DNA of 35,792 nt. It comes from Mycobacterium sp. NS-7484 (GTDB lineage Bacteria > Actinomycetota > Actinomycetes > Mycobacteriales > Mycobacteriaceae). The stretch is from the NCBI RefSeq assembly GCF_001953975.1, contig NZ_MBEJ01000049.1, positions 1 through 35,792 of the forward strand. Reading direction: 5' to 3'. Of the stretch, positions 22,467 through 35,705 are shown piece after piece. The notes under the pieces are model-generated. The model did no database searches and was not told where the DNA came from. It saw only the letters and a program-made list of their open reading frames with translations. The position numbers and the translations under genes were made by a program. Numbering within the stretch: the stretch's first letter is position 1; the number at the start of each line of letters is the position of its first letter.

Positions 22467-23303
22467 GTGCGCTTCGCCTTCAAAACCTCACCGCAGAACA
22501 CCACGTGGGCCGACATGCTTGCCGTCTGGAAAGCTGCCGACCAGATCGACGTCTTCGAATCGGGCTGGACGTTCGATCACTTCTATCCGATCTTCTCTGA
22601 CTCGTCCGGCCCCTGTCTGGAGGGCTGGACCACGCTGACCGCGCTGGCCCAGGCCACCGAGCGGTTGCGGGTCGGCGTGCTCGTCACCGGTATCCACTAC
22701 CGCCACCCGGCGGTGCTCGCGAACATGGCCTCCGCACTCGACATCGTCTCCAACGGCCGCCTGGAACTGGGCATCGGCGCCGGCTGGAACGAGGAGGAGT
22801 CCGGCGCATACGGCATCGAACTCGGTTCGATCAAAGAGCGCTTCGATCGCTTCGAGGAGGCCTGCCAGGTCCTCAAAGGGCTGCTGACGCAGGAGACGAC
22901 GACGTTCGACGGCAAGTTCTACCAACTCAAAGATGCGCGTAACGAGCCCAAGGGTCCGCAGCAGCCGCATCCGCCGTTCTGCATCGGCGGTAGCGGGGAA
23001 AAGCGCACGCTCCGGATCACCGCGAAGTACGCCGACCATTGGAACTTCGTCGGTGGTCCGCCCGAGGAATTCGCCCGTAAGCGCGACGTGCTCGCCGCGC
23101 ATTGCGCTGACCTCGGTCGCGACCCCAAGGAGATCACGCTGTCGGCGCATGTGCGCCTCGGCGAGGACCGCGATTTTGCGAAGGTGGTCAACGAGGCCGC
23201 CGCGCTCGGCGCCGAGGGCCTGGATCTGGCGATCATCTATCTACCGCCGCCCTACGATCCGGCCGTGCTCGAGCCATTGGCCGAAGCGCTCCGGGGCAAC
23301 TGA
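22467..23303 (+). CDS. LLM-class F420-dependent oxidoreductase
   Basis: A 278-aa luciferase-like (bacterial luciferase TIM-barrel) protein of the F420-using type common in mycobacteria. Features are the first strand RFAFKTSP, a TTLTALAQATERLRVGVLVTGIHYRHPAVLANMASALDIVSNGRLELGIGAGWNEEE block, and CIGGSGEKRTLRITAKYADHWN, typical of the family (TIGR03560-like). The GTG at 22467 was chosen because the first beta-strand begins there and TAGTTT (22453-22458) would give a leaderless start. An ATG at 22434 would add 11 residues and is an alternative. The substrate is unknown. A strong terminator follows. Confidence 0.85.
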   Translation: MRFAFKTSPQNTTWADMLAVWKAADQIDVFESGWTFDHFYPIFSDSSGPCLEGWTTLTALAQATERLRVGVLVTGIHYRHPAVLANMASALDIVSNGRLELGIGAGWNEEESGAYGIELGSIKERFDRFEEACQVLKGLLTQETTTFDGKFYQLKDARNEPKGPQQPHPPFCIGGSGEKRTLRITAKYADHWNFVGGPPEEFARKRDVLAAHCADLGRDPKEITLSAHVRLGEDRDFAKVVNEAAALGAEGLDLAIIYLPPPYDPAVLEPLAEALRGN

Positions 23304-23327
23304 GTACGCAGGTGCAATGAAAGCAAA

Positions 23328-23360
23328 TACGCTGGGCAGTCGAGGAGGCTGCCCAGCGTA
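23328..23360. terminator. Strong bidirectional terminator hairpin
   Basis: TACGCTGGGCAG (23328-23339) pairs perfectly with CTGCCCAGCGTA (23349-23360), with a nine-base loop. On the minus strand it is followed by TTTGCTTTC, making it a good intrinsic terminator for the small gene at 23376-23516, and it ends the LLM gene on the plus strand. Confidence 0.88.
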
Positions 23361-23375
23361 ACTGCTCGATATGTC

Positions 23376-23516
23376 CTAGACGCCGAAGCGAAGTAGCTCG
23401 TCGGCGGTGACCAGACGTTCCTGCTTGGCCGGGAACTCGCGGCTCTTCATCGGATGACGGAACAATGACCAGGCAATTCGACCCATCCGTGACCGACTGA
23501 TCGGGTTGATGTACAC
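23376..23516 (-). CDS. Small conserved-looking protein, 46 aa, unknown function
   Basis: A 46-codon gene between the LLM and GT87 genes, reading MYINPISRSRMGRIAWSLFRHPMKSREFPAKQERLVTADELLRFGV. Support comes from AGGAG (23525-23529) eight bases before the GTG at 23516, high-GC mycobacterial codon use throughout, and a perfect terminator 15 bp after the TAG. A GTG at 23525 is too close to the ribosome site. The protein is basic in its first two thirds, has an amphipathic helix (RMGRIAWSLFRHPM) and an acidic helix near the end, and no membrane segment. I do not recognise a family. Confidence 0.62.
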   Translation of the reverse strand: MYINPISRSRMGRIAWSLFRHPMKSREFPAKQERLVTADELLRFGV

Positions 23517-23551
23517 GGTGATCACTCCTGCGACTAACTGGTAGCTGTACC

Positions 23552-23563
23552 CGTAGTTCTACG
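23552..23563. promoter_or_regulatory. Small palindrome upstream of the 46-aa gene
   Basis: CGTAG-TT-CTACG is a 12-bp inverted repeat 36 bp upstream of the small gene's GTG, placed where its promoter would be. Possible operator; no factor assigned. Confidence 0.35.
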
Positions 23564-23687
23564 TTACCGCAGCACTCTCACCGAGTCATTAGATACCGGA
23601 CATCCGGCAAACAGTGTGAGCCACGCCGCACAAAAATATGCTGTTTTTTGTGAGGCTGGTGTGACTGGTGGGATTAGCGAGGGCCCA

Positions 23688-24998
23688 CTACGTGCGCGCC
23701 AGCTCCTCATCGAGGAACTCCGGCGGGTAGTCGTCGAGGTCGTCCGACGTCATGGACGTCTGGCCGGCATCAACCCGCTCCGGCGTTGTGCTCAGCCGCA
23801 ACCAACCCACAGCCGCAATCACGAAACATCCGAACACGAGCGGATACCACCCACTCGCGAGCTGGCCGACCCAGAACCGGCGCAGGTCCAGATAGTTCCA
23901 ATAGACACCGCTGAAGTACATCGTGGTGTGGTTGCGAGCCGGCCGCTGCAACGTCCACATGAAGGTCATCGCGAACAGACCGACGGCGCGACACACCCAG
24001 CCGGCCGTCCACGGTCGTGGCGTCGTCAACGCTTTCGCCACGAACCAGAAGATCGCCGGCGCGAACCAGACCCAGTGCGCCGCCCAGCTGAACGGCGACA
24101 CCGCGCAACCCAAAAGGCCCACCAGCACCACCGCCAGTGCGTGTTCCCCTCGTCGGTGCGCCCACGCGGCCACCGTGAGACAGACGGCAACCACCAACAG
24201 GCTCAACACAATCCACAGCCATTCCGGACGTGGGTCCGGTGCGAAGTAGCGAGCCAGAAAGCCGTTGATGGACTGGTTCGCCAGGTGATCGATACGGCTG
24301 ATGTGCGACGTGTCCCCGAGATGCGTCCAGAACCAGGCACTGTCCCGCGGCAAGATCGGCCAGGTCAACGCCGCCGTCGCGACGAAAGTGATTGCGGCAG
24401 TGGCTGAGGCCCGCCACTGCCGGGTCACGAACAGGTACGGCAGGAAGATCAGCGGCGTGAGTTTGATACCCGCCGCCAGACCCAGTCCGATCCCCCGCCA
24501 CCGGGCACCGCTGGGTCGCAACAGATCGAGCATCACCATCGCCATGAGCACGACGTTGATCTGCCCCCACCACAACGTGGCCTGCACGGGTTCGACGTCG
24601 ACGACGATCACAGCAAGTGCCGCACTCATCACGCCCAGCCGGAAGTCCGCCCGTACGCCGGCCAGCCGCACAATGCGCCACGCGATGAGGGCCAGTAGGC
24701 CGATCGACACCGCCAGCAAGACAAACTTCGCGACGTCGAAACCAAGCCAGGCCAGCGGCGCCAGCAGGAACGTCGCGAACGGCGGATACACGAACCACGC
24801 GCCACGCAGTGCTGGTTCGTCGTACAGGCTCCTACCATCCCACGACGCGTGCACCGCAGCGCGATACGTGTCCAGGTCGAAGTTGTTGCCGGTCAGTCCG
24901 TAGAACTGCGTGCTGAGCGGGATGAGGTGGTCATGTACGAGCACCGCCAGGACAGCGATCAACACTGTCCCGGAGACGACGCGACGTCGCAGCCTCAT
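23688..24998 (-). CDS. GT87 (DUF2029) polyprenyl-phosphomannose-dependent mannosyltransferase
   Basis: A 436-aa GT-C glycosyltransferase with about ten membrane helices. The acidic motif NNFDLDTYRAAV in the first external loop (Asp41 or Asp43) matches the catalytic Asp site of GT87 enzymes such as PimE and MptC, which add alpha-1,2-mannose to PIM or lipoarabinomannan from polyprenyl-phosphomannose. LRGAWFVYPPFATFLLAPLAWL and WWGQINVVLMAMVMLDLLRPSG...GLAAGIKLTPLIFLPYLF are family hallmarks. The C-terminus is a cytosolic acidic tail. It begins 18 bp after gltD on the same strand, perhaps only by read-through. The acceptor is not determined. Confidence 0.85.
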   Translation of the reverse strand: MRLRRRVVSGTVLIAVLAVLVHDHLIPLSTQFYGLTGNNFDLDTYRAAVHASWDGRSLYDEPALRGAWFVYPPFATFLLAPLAWLGFDVAKFVLLAVSIGLLALIAWRIVRLAGVRADFRLGVMSAALAVIVVDVEPVQATLWWGQINVVLMAMVMLDLLRPSGARWRGIGLGLAAGIKLTPLIFLPYLFVTRQWRASATAAITFVATAALTWPILPRDSAWFWTHLGDTSHISRIDHLANQSINGFLARYFAPDPRPEWLWIVLSLLVVAVCLTVAAWAHRRGEHALAVVLVGLLGCAVSPFSWAAHWVWFAPAIFWFVAKALTTPRPWTAGWVCRAVGLFAMTFMWTLQRPARNHTTMYFSGVYWNYLDLRRFWVGQLASGWYPLVFGCFVIAAVGWLRLSTTPERVDAGQTSMTSDDLDDYPPEFLDEELART

Positions 24999-25016
24999 CC
25001 GCCTGCCACGGTGCCC

Positions 25017-26475
25017 TTACCGCTGCGGCGCAGCAGTCGGCTTGATCGGTGCAGGCAGCGCAGTCTTGCTCATCAGGTAGCGGTCCACGCCGGCCGCGGC
25101 GGCCCGACCTTCGGCGATCGCCCACACGATCAACGACTGTCCACGACCCATGTCACCGGCCACGAACACGCCGGGCACCGAGGTCTGGAAGTTGTCGTCG
25201 CGCTTGACGTTTCCGCGGTCGGTCAGCTCGACACCGAGGTTGGCCAGCAGGCCTTCCTTCTCCGGACCGACGAAGCCCATGGCCAGCAGCACCAGGTCGG
25301 CCTTGAGCTCGAAGTCGGTCCCCTCGACCTTCTCGAACTTGCCGGCGTTCATCTTGACCTCGTGTGCCTTCAGCCCGGTGACACGACCGTCGGTGCCGAC
25401 GAATTCCTCGGTGTTGACCGAGAACACGCGCTCGCCGCCCTCTTCGTGGGCCGAGGACACCCGGAACATCAGCGGGTAGGTCGGCCACGGCGTCGAGTCC
25501 GCGCGGGTCTCCGGCGGCCGCGGCATGATCTCGAACTGGTGAATGCTGGCCGCACCCTGACGGTGCGAGGTGCCCAGGCAGTCGGCGCCGGTGTCGCCAC
25601 CGCCGATGATGATGACGTGCTTGTCCTTGGCGGTGATCGGCGGCTGGCCGTTCTCGTCGAGGACCTCGTCGCCGAGCTGGACCCGGTTGGCCCACGGCAG
25701 GAATTCCATGGCCTGATGGATGCCGTCGAGCTCGCGGCCCGGGATCGGCAGATCACGCCAGGCGGTGGCACCGCCGGCGAGCACGACGGCGTCGTAGTTC
25801 AGCCGCAGCTGGGCCACGGTGATGTCGACGCCGACGTTGACGCCGGGGCGGAACGTGGTGCCCTCGGCCGCCATCTGCTCCAGACGCCGGTCGATGTGGC
25901 GTTTTTCCATCTTGAACTCGGGGATGCCGTAGCGCAGCAGGCCGCCGATGCGGTCGGCACGCTCGAACACCGTGACGGTGTGGCCGGCGCGCGTGAGCTG
26001 TTGCGCCGCAGCCAATCCGGCCGGCCCGGACCCAACGACGGCGACCTTCTTACCGGTCTGCACGTCGGGCATCTTCGGGACCACCCAGCCCTGGTCGAAG
26101 GCGTTGTCGATGATCTCGACCTCGACCTGCTTGATGGTCACCGGGTCCTGGTTGATGCCCAGGACGCACGACGCCTCACATGGGGCGGGGCACAGCCGCC
26201 CGGTGAACTCCGGGAAGTTGTTGGTGGCGTGCAGCCGCTCGATCGCGTCGCGCCACCGATCCCGGTACACCAGGTCGTTCCACTCGGGAATCAGGTTGCC
26301 CAGCGGACAGCCGTTGTGGCAGAACGGGATACCGCAGTCCATGCATCGTGAAGCCTGGTCCTGCAGCGTCTCGTGGGAGAAGTCCTCGTAGACCTCTTTC
26401 CAGTCCTTGAGCCGCAGGGGCACGGGCCGCCGCGGCGGGAGCTCGCGGGACGTGTGCTTGAGGAAACCGCGTGGA

Positions 26476-26483
<8 letters not shown>
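25017..26483 (-). CDS. gltD: Glutamate synthase small subunit GltD
   Basis: A 488-aa beta subunit of NADPH-glutamate synthase, same length as Rv3858c. It passes electrons from NADPH through FAD and two 4Fe-4S clusters to GltB. N-terminal cluster cysteines are Cys47, Cys50, Cys55, Cys59 ([13 protein letters not shown]) and Cys98, Cys102, Cys106 (CPAPCEASC). FAD-binding [11 protein letters not shown] and NADPH-binding GGGDTGADC follow, then a C-terminal [22 protein letters not shown]. The ATG at 26483 overlaps the end of gltB by eight bases, so it is translationally coupled. Confidence 0.97.
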
Positions 26484-31056
<4,573 letters not shown>

Positions 31057-31542
31057 TCCCACCTTGCCCTTCAACACGCTTCTTATGAAGCTTTACCGCG
31101 CCGGCAATAGGCCGGCTCGGCGTTGGTGGCCTCCGTGCAGCACTGGACGACGGCTATGTTCCCCACGCCATAAGTGGAGAAAACGATAAGGCAAAAACCG
31201 TGGCAGATGCCAACTTAGCCAAGCCTAACTATACTGATTCGGCTCATCTGTGCCGCCGAAACCGGTTTCTCCACCGGAAAACGAAAGCCCTTGGTGCGCA
31301 GTCGGTTTAGTGGACCTCCGAAGCGGACCCGACGACACGACCCTGCGGCCCAACGACCGGTGGATTGACGACAGAATTTGCTGTGAACATCACACAGTGT
31401 CGTTATCGTGCCGTTATCTGCATATGCTGATTTGCAGAAAAGCTTAGTCAGATTCTTAGAAAGCGTGCGAACAGCCGGTCAGCGCCGCCACGGCCACCAG
31501 CGCTGGAACCCAACCGAAAGCCGTTGTCGGGCAATATATTTG
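31057..31542. other. Divergent intergenic region upstream of gltB and the thioesterase
   Basis: About 485 bp with no convincing gene. It holds an IdeR-like box with an overlapping TATACT (see next entry), a six-bp hairpin (GCCGGC-AATAG-GCCGGC) about 40 bp before gltB, and AT-rich stretches around 31160-31240 and 31370-31450 likely to hold promoters. A 65-codon plus-strand frame from 31250 has no family support. Confidence 0.5.
31215..31235. promoter_or_regulatory. IdeR-like box overlapping a TATACT -10
   Basis: TTAGCCAAGCCTAACTATA (31215-31233) matches the IdeR palindrome at 13 of 19 positions, including an eight-base AGCCTAAC core. TATACT (31230-31235) on the plus strand, reading TATAG on the minus strand, overlaps its end. 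Binding here should repress rather than activate. Confidence 0.5.
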
Positions 31543-32418
31543 ATGTGGCCGAACGCGGTCGTCGCCGCTCTGCATACCCCCAGCCGGTATACAGTCCCGG
31601 CGATAGGCGTAACTCTTGACCGCGATGCACTATCCGCTGAATACCCCCTGGGCCGCATGGGCGTACAAACGCTTGTGGAGGGCCCGGACCGTTGCGTGGC
31701 CTCCATCCCCGCCGGCGGCCTGCTCAATCCGCTGACCGCACAACCGACCGTCGCCCCTCTGGCCATGTTGGTCGACCACATCGGCGGTTTGGTCAACCAC
31801 TATCGCCGCGCTGACGACGAGTGGACGGTATCCAGCGAGTTGGCGCTGGAACTGACCCCGCAGGCGATGGACCTGATCACGGCCTCACCAGCGGTTCCGG
31901 TGGTGGCGACGGGACGCCCCTTCGGACCGAAGGGCACGGGTTCACTGGGCCTATGTGAGCTCACGCACGGAGACCAGTTGGTGGGGACGGCCACCGTGCG
32001 GTCCTTCCACATCCACGTCCCCGGCCATCTCGTCGAGTGGCCGACCGACACTACGGAGGGAACCCCACCCGCGACCCTGCAGGACCGTATGTCCGTGGAG
32101 GTCGCCGAGTCCGGCGGGGAGGCGGTGGTGCTGCGGCAGCTGCCCGATCCGGTCGTCAACAACAGCATCGGCATCGTGCATGGCGGTGTGTCGGCGGCCG
32201 CACTGGAGCTGGTCGCCTCGGCCGCACTCGGTGCCGGTGGGCACTGGCGCATGGCATCGTTGCGGGTCAACTACCTCAGGCAGTTCCGCGGCAGCAGCGA
32301 ATCCCGTTACGAGGCAAAGGCATTGCGCGTCGGCCGGAGCTCCGGCGTCGCCGACGCATGCGCGGTCGGCGACGACGGGAAGGTGGCATTGATCGCCCGG
32401 CTGACCGCCTACCAATGA
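31543..32418 (+). CDS. Double-hotdog PaaI-like thioesterase
   Basis: A protein of about 291 aa with two hotdog domains. The second has the PaaI-type active loop NNSIGIVHGGVSAAALELVASAAL (HGG motif near residue 210), followed by the MASLRVNYLRQFRG beta-strand. The first resembles an acyl-CoA thioesterase-like domain (VASIPAGGLLNP...LAMLVDHIGGLVNHY). Such enzymes hydrolyse acyl-CoA thioesters. The start is uncertain: recognisable homology begins about 31640, but no ATG/GTG/TTG fits there in frame except ATG 31657; ATG 31543 is given here, and 31408 is the farthest upstream. Confidence 0.65.
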   Translation: MWPNAVVAALHTPSRYTVPAIGVTLDRDALSAEYPLGRMGVQTLVEGPDRCVASIPAGGLLNPLTAQPTVAPLAMLVDHIGGLVNHYRRADDEWTVSSELALELTPQAMDLITASPAVPVVATGRPFGPKGTGSLGLCELTHGDQLVGTATVRSFHIHVPGHLVEWPTDTTEGTPPATLQDRMSVEVAESGGEAVVLRQLPDPVVNNSIGIVHGGVSAAALELVASAALGAGGHWRMASLRVNYLRQFRGSSESRYEAKALRVGRSSGVADACAVGDDGKVALIARLTAYQ

Positions 32419-32527
32419 TCAGCCGCCAGGTTGATCTCAATGTGCCATCAGTTCCGCAACAATGCCTCTGCCATCGACGTTTGGCGTGACACGCTCCGGA
32501 TGAACCACATCTACGGAGGAGTTCACC

Positions 32528-33295
32528 ATGGATACACCGGCAATGCGACATCGTTTGGCAGCCGAGTTCATCGGGACGTTCTGGCTGGTTCTTGGCGGTT
32601 GCGGTAGCGCGGTGTTCGCCGCGAAAGTGCTCTCCGACGGCTTCCCGGTGGGCATCGGCTTTCTCGGTGTCGCTCTCGCATTCGGCCTGACGGTGCTGAC
32701 CGGCGTCTACGCCTTCGGCACGATCTCCGGCGGGCATTTCAATCCAGCGGTCACGCTGGGCGCCGCGCTGGCCCGCCGGGTGGAGTGGGCGGCCGTGGTG
32801 CCGTACTGGATCGTCCAGGTGATCGGCGGTTTGGTGGCCGGCCTGGTGATCTACCTGATTGCCAGAGGCAAGGACGGCTGGACCGCCACGGGAAACATGG
32901 CCGCCAACGGTTTCGGTGAGCATTCGCCGGGCGGCTACTCGCTCGCGGCAGTCCTGCTGGCCGAGGTCGTCCTGACCGCAGTGTTCTTGTTGGTCATCCT
33001 GGGCTCCACCGACGACCGGGCGCCAAAAGGGTTCGCCGGGTTGGCCATCGGGCTCACCTTGACGCTGATCCACCTGATCTCGATCCCGATCTCCAACACG
33101 TCGGTCAACCCGGCCCGCTCGACGGCGGTGGCCTTCTTCAACGGCAACGACGCCCCCGCGCAGCTCTGGGCGTTCTGGCTGGCGCCGCTGGTCGGTGCGG
33201 CGATCGCCGGGCTGCTGTACGCGCATCTGTTCGGCGTCGCCGAACAACTCGCCGAACGCCCGGTGCGAGACGACGCGCTGGAGGGCCCGGCCTGA
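32528..33295 (+). CDS. aqpZ: Aquaporin Z
   Basis: A 255-aa six-helix water channel. Both NPA motifs are present: HFNPAVT (NPA at 72-74) and SVNPARS (NPA at 194-196). The selectivity-filter residues by alignment with E. coli AqpZ are Phe52, His182, Thr191 and Arg197, the water-selective set rather than a glycerol facilitator. The segment [24 protein letters not shown] is near-identical to E. coli AqpZ. GGAGGAG lies eight bases before the ATG. A C-terminal extension ([18 protein letters not shown]) follows the last helix. It converges on dps with a hairpin between. I do not recall an aquaporin in M. tuberculosis. Confidence 0.96.
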   Translation: MDTPAMRHRLAAEFIGTFWLVLGGCGSAVFAAKVLSDGFPVGIGFLGVALAFGLTVLTGVYAFGTISGGHFNPAVTLGAALARRVEWAAVVPYWIVQVIGGLVAGLVIYLIARGKDGWTATGNMAANGFGEHSPGGYSLAAVLLAEVVLTAVFLLVILGSTDDRAPKGFAGLAIGLTLTLIHLISIPISNTSVNPARSTAVAFFNGNDAPAQLWAFWLAPLVGAAIAGLLYAHLFGVAEQLAERPVRDDALEGPA

Positions 33296-33308
33296 ACTGG
33301 CCGGGCTC
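33283..33308. terminator. Terminator hairpin overlapping the aqpZ stop
   Basis: GCCCGGCC (33285-33292) pairs with GGCCGGGC (33299-33306) around a TGAACT loop that contains the aqpZ stop codon. Two more outer pairs (one G-T) extend it. It serves the convergent aqpZ and dps genes. Confidence 0.65.
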
Positions 33309-33323
33309 CCCTGCGGCGCTGCG

Positions 33324-33875
33324 TCAGGCGGACTTGCGGCGCGCCTTGCCGGCCGCACCCTTCTCGGTCGGTGCGCCCTCATGCGCCAGTTCGCCGCCCG
33401 AGTTCTCTAGGTGGGCCCGCACGAACCACTGGAACTTCTCCAGCTCGGCGGCGTGGTCGATGAGGATGTCCTGGGTCACCGGGTCGAGCTTTTCGAGCTT
33501 CTCGATGCCGTCACGGGTGTCTTCGATGACCCCGTTGTAGACCAGGTCGAGTGCGGCGAGGTGGGCCTGCACGGTGTCGCGCCCCACCGAGTAGTCGTCC
33601 CAGCTACGGTCGGCGACGATGGCACCCGGAGTGCCCTTCGGGGATTGGCCCAGGGCGGCGATGCGCTCGGCCACTTCGTCGGCGTAACCCCGGACCAGCT
33701 CGACCTGCGGGTCGATCATCTCGTGCACCCCGATGAAGTTCGGGCCGACGACGTTCCAGTGGATGTGCTTGAGCGTCAGGTGCAGGTCGTTGTACGTGCT
33801 GAGTTGCTTCTGCAGCAGCTTGGCGGTGTCAGCGCCCTGCTTGTCGGTCATGCCGGGAATGGTGAACGCGGTCAT
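33324..33875 (-). CDS. dps: DNA-binding ferritin-like protein Dps (Dps1)
   Basis: A 183-aa Dps close to M. smegmatis Dps1 along the whole length. It forms a dodecamer that oxidises Fe(II) with peroxide and packs DNA in stationary phase. Inter-subunit ferroxidase residues are visible: His39 (LKHIHWNVVG), His51 and Asp55 (GVHEMID), Asp66 and Glu70 (YADEVAE). The lysine/arginine-rich C-terminal tail (EKGAAGKARRKSA) is the DNA-binding tail known for M. smegmatis Dps1. The start at 33875 is set by AAAGGA five or six bases upstream; a longer in-frame reading to 34442 runs through the glycosylase gene. M. tuberculosis lacks a dps. Confidence 0.96.
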   Translation of the reverse strand: MTAFTIPGMTDKQGADTAKLLQKQLSTYNDLHLTLKHIHWNVVGPNFIGVHEMIDPQVELVRGYADEVAERIAALGQSPKGTPGAIVADRSWDDYSVGRDTVQAHLAALDLVYNGVIEDTRDGIEKLEKLDPVTQDILIDHAAELEKFQWFVRAHLENSGGELAHEGAPTEKGAAGKARRKSA

Positions 33876-33943
33876 TGCGGTTCCTTTCGGTTCACGTTCG
33901 GTCGCGTCCCGGGTACCCGACTTCCCGGTCGGGCAATCATGAT

Positions 33944-34843
33944 CTAAAGCGACCGCAGATTCGGTATGGCCTGCCGTGCGCCGAAGCGCGGATTGTGCGC
34001 CAGCCCACTGGCTTCCAGCAGGCGGACGGCTCGCTGTCGGTGCGGCCGCAACGGTTCGAGTAGTTCCACCATCGCCGCGTCGTCGATCGGCCGGCCGAGC
34101 AGGGTACGTCCCACCATCGTGGACAGGTTGTAGTCCCCCACCGACAGGGCGTCGGCGTCGCCGAAGGCCCGCTGCACCGTTTCGGCCGCGGTCCACTCGC
34201 CGACCCCGGGTAGCGAGCGCAGCGCCGTCACGGCCCGCTCGGCCGTCAGCCGTTCCAGTGCATCGGCACGCTGGGCGCACCCGACGATCGTGCGGGCCCG
34301 TCGAGGGTCCACGTTGGCCCGGTGGAACTCCCACGACGGGATACGTCGCCAGACTTCTGGGCTCGGCATGACCCGCATCCCGGCGGGGGCCGGCCCCGGA
34401 GCCGGGGCCCCATATTTCGTCACCAATCTCCGCCAGGCCCACCAGGCGTCCATGCCCGAGACACGTTGTTCGATGATCGCGGGCACCAGCGCCTCCAACA
34501 CCCGTCCACTACGCCCGAGACGCAGGTGTGGCACTCGACGATGGGCCTCGGCGATTGTCGGCTCGACCGGATCGAATCCGCCGGCATCGTCCTCGGCGCC
34601 GATCAGCGCGGGAAAACCGTCGAGGAACTCGGCGCTACCGGGTCCCCAGGCCTCACAGTCCACGGTGTTCATCGCCGCGCTGCTGATCCGCGCGGTGACC
34701 GGGCCGTCGGCCATCAAGCTGGTATGCCAGATCACCCCGTCGGCATCGACCCGCTGGCATGGATTCCCGCTGCTACGGCGCCATGGCGCCAGCGTCAGGC
34801 CCGGGCTCGCCGGGCCGTCGAACACGACGCTGGTGGAGGGCAC
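33944..34843 (-). CDS. HhH-GPD DNA-3-methyladenine glycosylase (AlkA-type)
   Basis: A 299-aa base-excision glycosylase. The helix-hairpin-helix ALRSLPGVGEWTAAET (about 207-222) is followed by the catalytic Asp237 in VGDYNLS, the usual spacing for this superfamily. An AlkA-like N-terminal domain (residues 1-100) and a conserved helical core (VLEALVPAIIEQRVSGMDAWWAWRRLVTKYG) precede it. It removes alkylated bases such as 3-methyladenine. No Fe-S cluster cysteines are present. The start is the GTG at 34843, 9 bp after the DUF427 stop on the same strand, so they are likely co-transcribed. Confidence 0.85.
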   Translation of the reverse strand: MPSTSVVFDGPASPGLTLAPWRRSSGNPCQRVDADGVIWHTSLMADGPVTARISSAAMNTVDCEAWGPGSAEFLDGFPALIGAEDDAGGFDPVEPTIAEAHRRVPHLRLGRSGRVLEALVPAIIEQRVSGMDAWWAWRRLVTKYGAPAPGPAPAGMRVMPSPEVWRRIPSWEFHRANVDPRRARTIVGCAQRADALERLTAERAVTALRSLPGVGEWTAAETVQRAFGDADALSVGDYNLSTMVGRTLLGRPIDDAAMVELLEPLRPHRQRAVRLLEASGLAHNPRFGARQAIPNLRSL

Positions 34844-34852
34844 CGCACCAGG

Positions 34853-35209
34853 CTAGGCGACGGTGATGTCGGCCTTGTCCGGGTAGAACGCCAGACGTTC
34901 GGCGATGTCGGCGACGGCGGGGTACGGCTGTTCGTACGTCCAGATCGCGTCGTCGATCCCGCCGACGTGGTAGTAGTTGGCCTCGCCCTTGTACGGGCAG
35001 TAGGTCGTGGTATCGCTGCGGGTCAGGGCCGTGGTGACGTCCGCGCGCGGTATGTACTGGACGGCCGGATAGGTCGATTCCTGCAACGTGAGCGCATCGT
35101 CGGTCTCGGCGACCACCTCGCCGTTGACCCGCACCGTGACGTGACGGCCGGTCGGGGTGACGGAGATGGGATGCGCGGCGGTGGGTTGGAGGATGGGGCG
35201 TTCGGTCAT
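34853..35209 (-). CDS. DUF427 domain protein
   Basis: A 118-aa protein of the DUF427 family, common in actinobacteria. Typical blocks are VRVNGEVVAETDDALTLQESTYPAVQYIPRADV, TTYCPYKGEANYYHVGG, and IWTYEQPYPAVADIAERLAFYPDKADI. The fold is a small beta barrel; no confirmed biochemical function is known to me. ATG at 35209 gives the family N-terminus. It precedes the AlkA-type gene by 9 bp and diverges from the SRPBCC gene by only 25 bp. Confidence 0.92.
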   Translation of the reverse strand: MTERPILQPTAAHPISVTPTGRHVTVRVNGEVVAETDDALTLQESTYPAVQYIPRADVTTALTRSDTTTYCPYKGEANYYHVGGIDDAIWTYEQPYPAVADIAERLAFYPDKADITVA

Positions 35210-35234
35210 ACCCCATTCAACATACGATCGGGCC

Positions 35235-35696
35235 ATGAATGCTCCCGCTCCCGTGAAGGCCACCGTTTCCATCGCCGCCGACCCCGCGGCGGTGTACGCG
35301 CTCATCACCGATCTGCCCACGCTGGCGTCGTTGGCTGAGGAGGCCCACGCGATGGAATGGCAGAAGGGTGCCACGGCCGCTCCCGGGGCGGTTTTCAAGG
35401 GGCACAACCGCAACGGCTCTAAAAGCTGGTCCACCACCTGCACCGTCACCGACGCCGAGCCGGGCAAGACCTTCGCGTTCGATGTGAAGTCTCTGGTGTT
35501 CCCGGTCGCGCACTGGCGTTACGACATCGCCGCCACCGACGGCGGCTGCACGGTGACCGAATCCACCTGGGACCGCCGCGCGGGCTGGTTCAAGAAGGTC
35601 GCCGGGTTGGCTACGGGGGTGGCGGATCGTGACGGTGCCAATGCGGAACACATCCGGCTGACCCTGCAGCGCCTCAAGGAGCGCGCCGAGGGTTGA
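35235..35696 (+). CDS. SRPBCC (START/Bet v1-like) family protein
   Basis: A 153-aa polyketide-cyclase/dehydrase-type SRPBCC protein. VKATVSIAADPAAVYALITDLPTLASLAEEAHAMEWQKG forms the first strand and helices of the lipid-binding helix-grip fold. GAVFKGHNRNGSKSWSTTCTVTDAEPGKTFAFDVK and a long C-terminal helix complete it. Such proteins bind hydrophobic ligands or act as cyclases. The ATG at 35235 gives the family start; the longer frame from 35157 overlaps the divergent DUF427 gene. Confidence 0.9.
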   Translation: MNAPAPVKATVSIAADPAAVYALITDLPTLASLAEEAHAMEWQKGATAAPGAVFKGHNRNGSKSWSTTCTVTDAEPGKTFAFDVKSLVFPVAHWRYDIAATDGGCTVTESTWDRRAGWFKKVAGLATGVADRDGANAEHIRLTLQRLKERAEG

Positions 35697-35705
35697 TGCC
35701 GCCGT

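Noticed and set aside
24849..26351. 500-codon plus-strand frame opposite gltD
   Set aside because: Antisense shadow of gltD with no recognisable family.
31250..31447. 65-codon frame downstream of the IdeR-like box
   Set aside because: No ribosome site, Cys/His-rich and non-mycobacterial-looking composition; no family.
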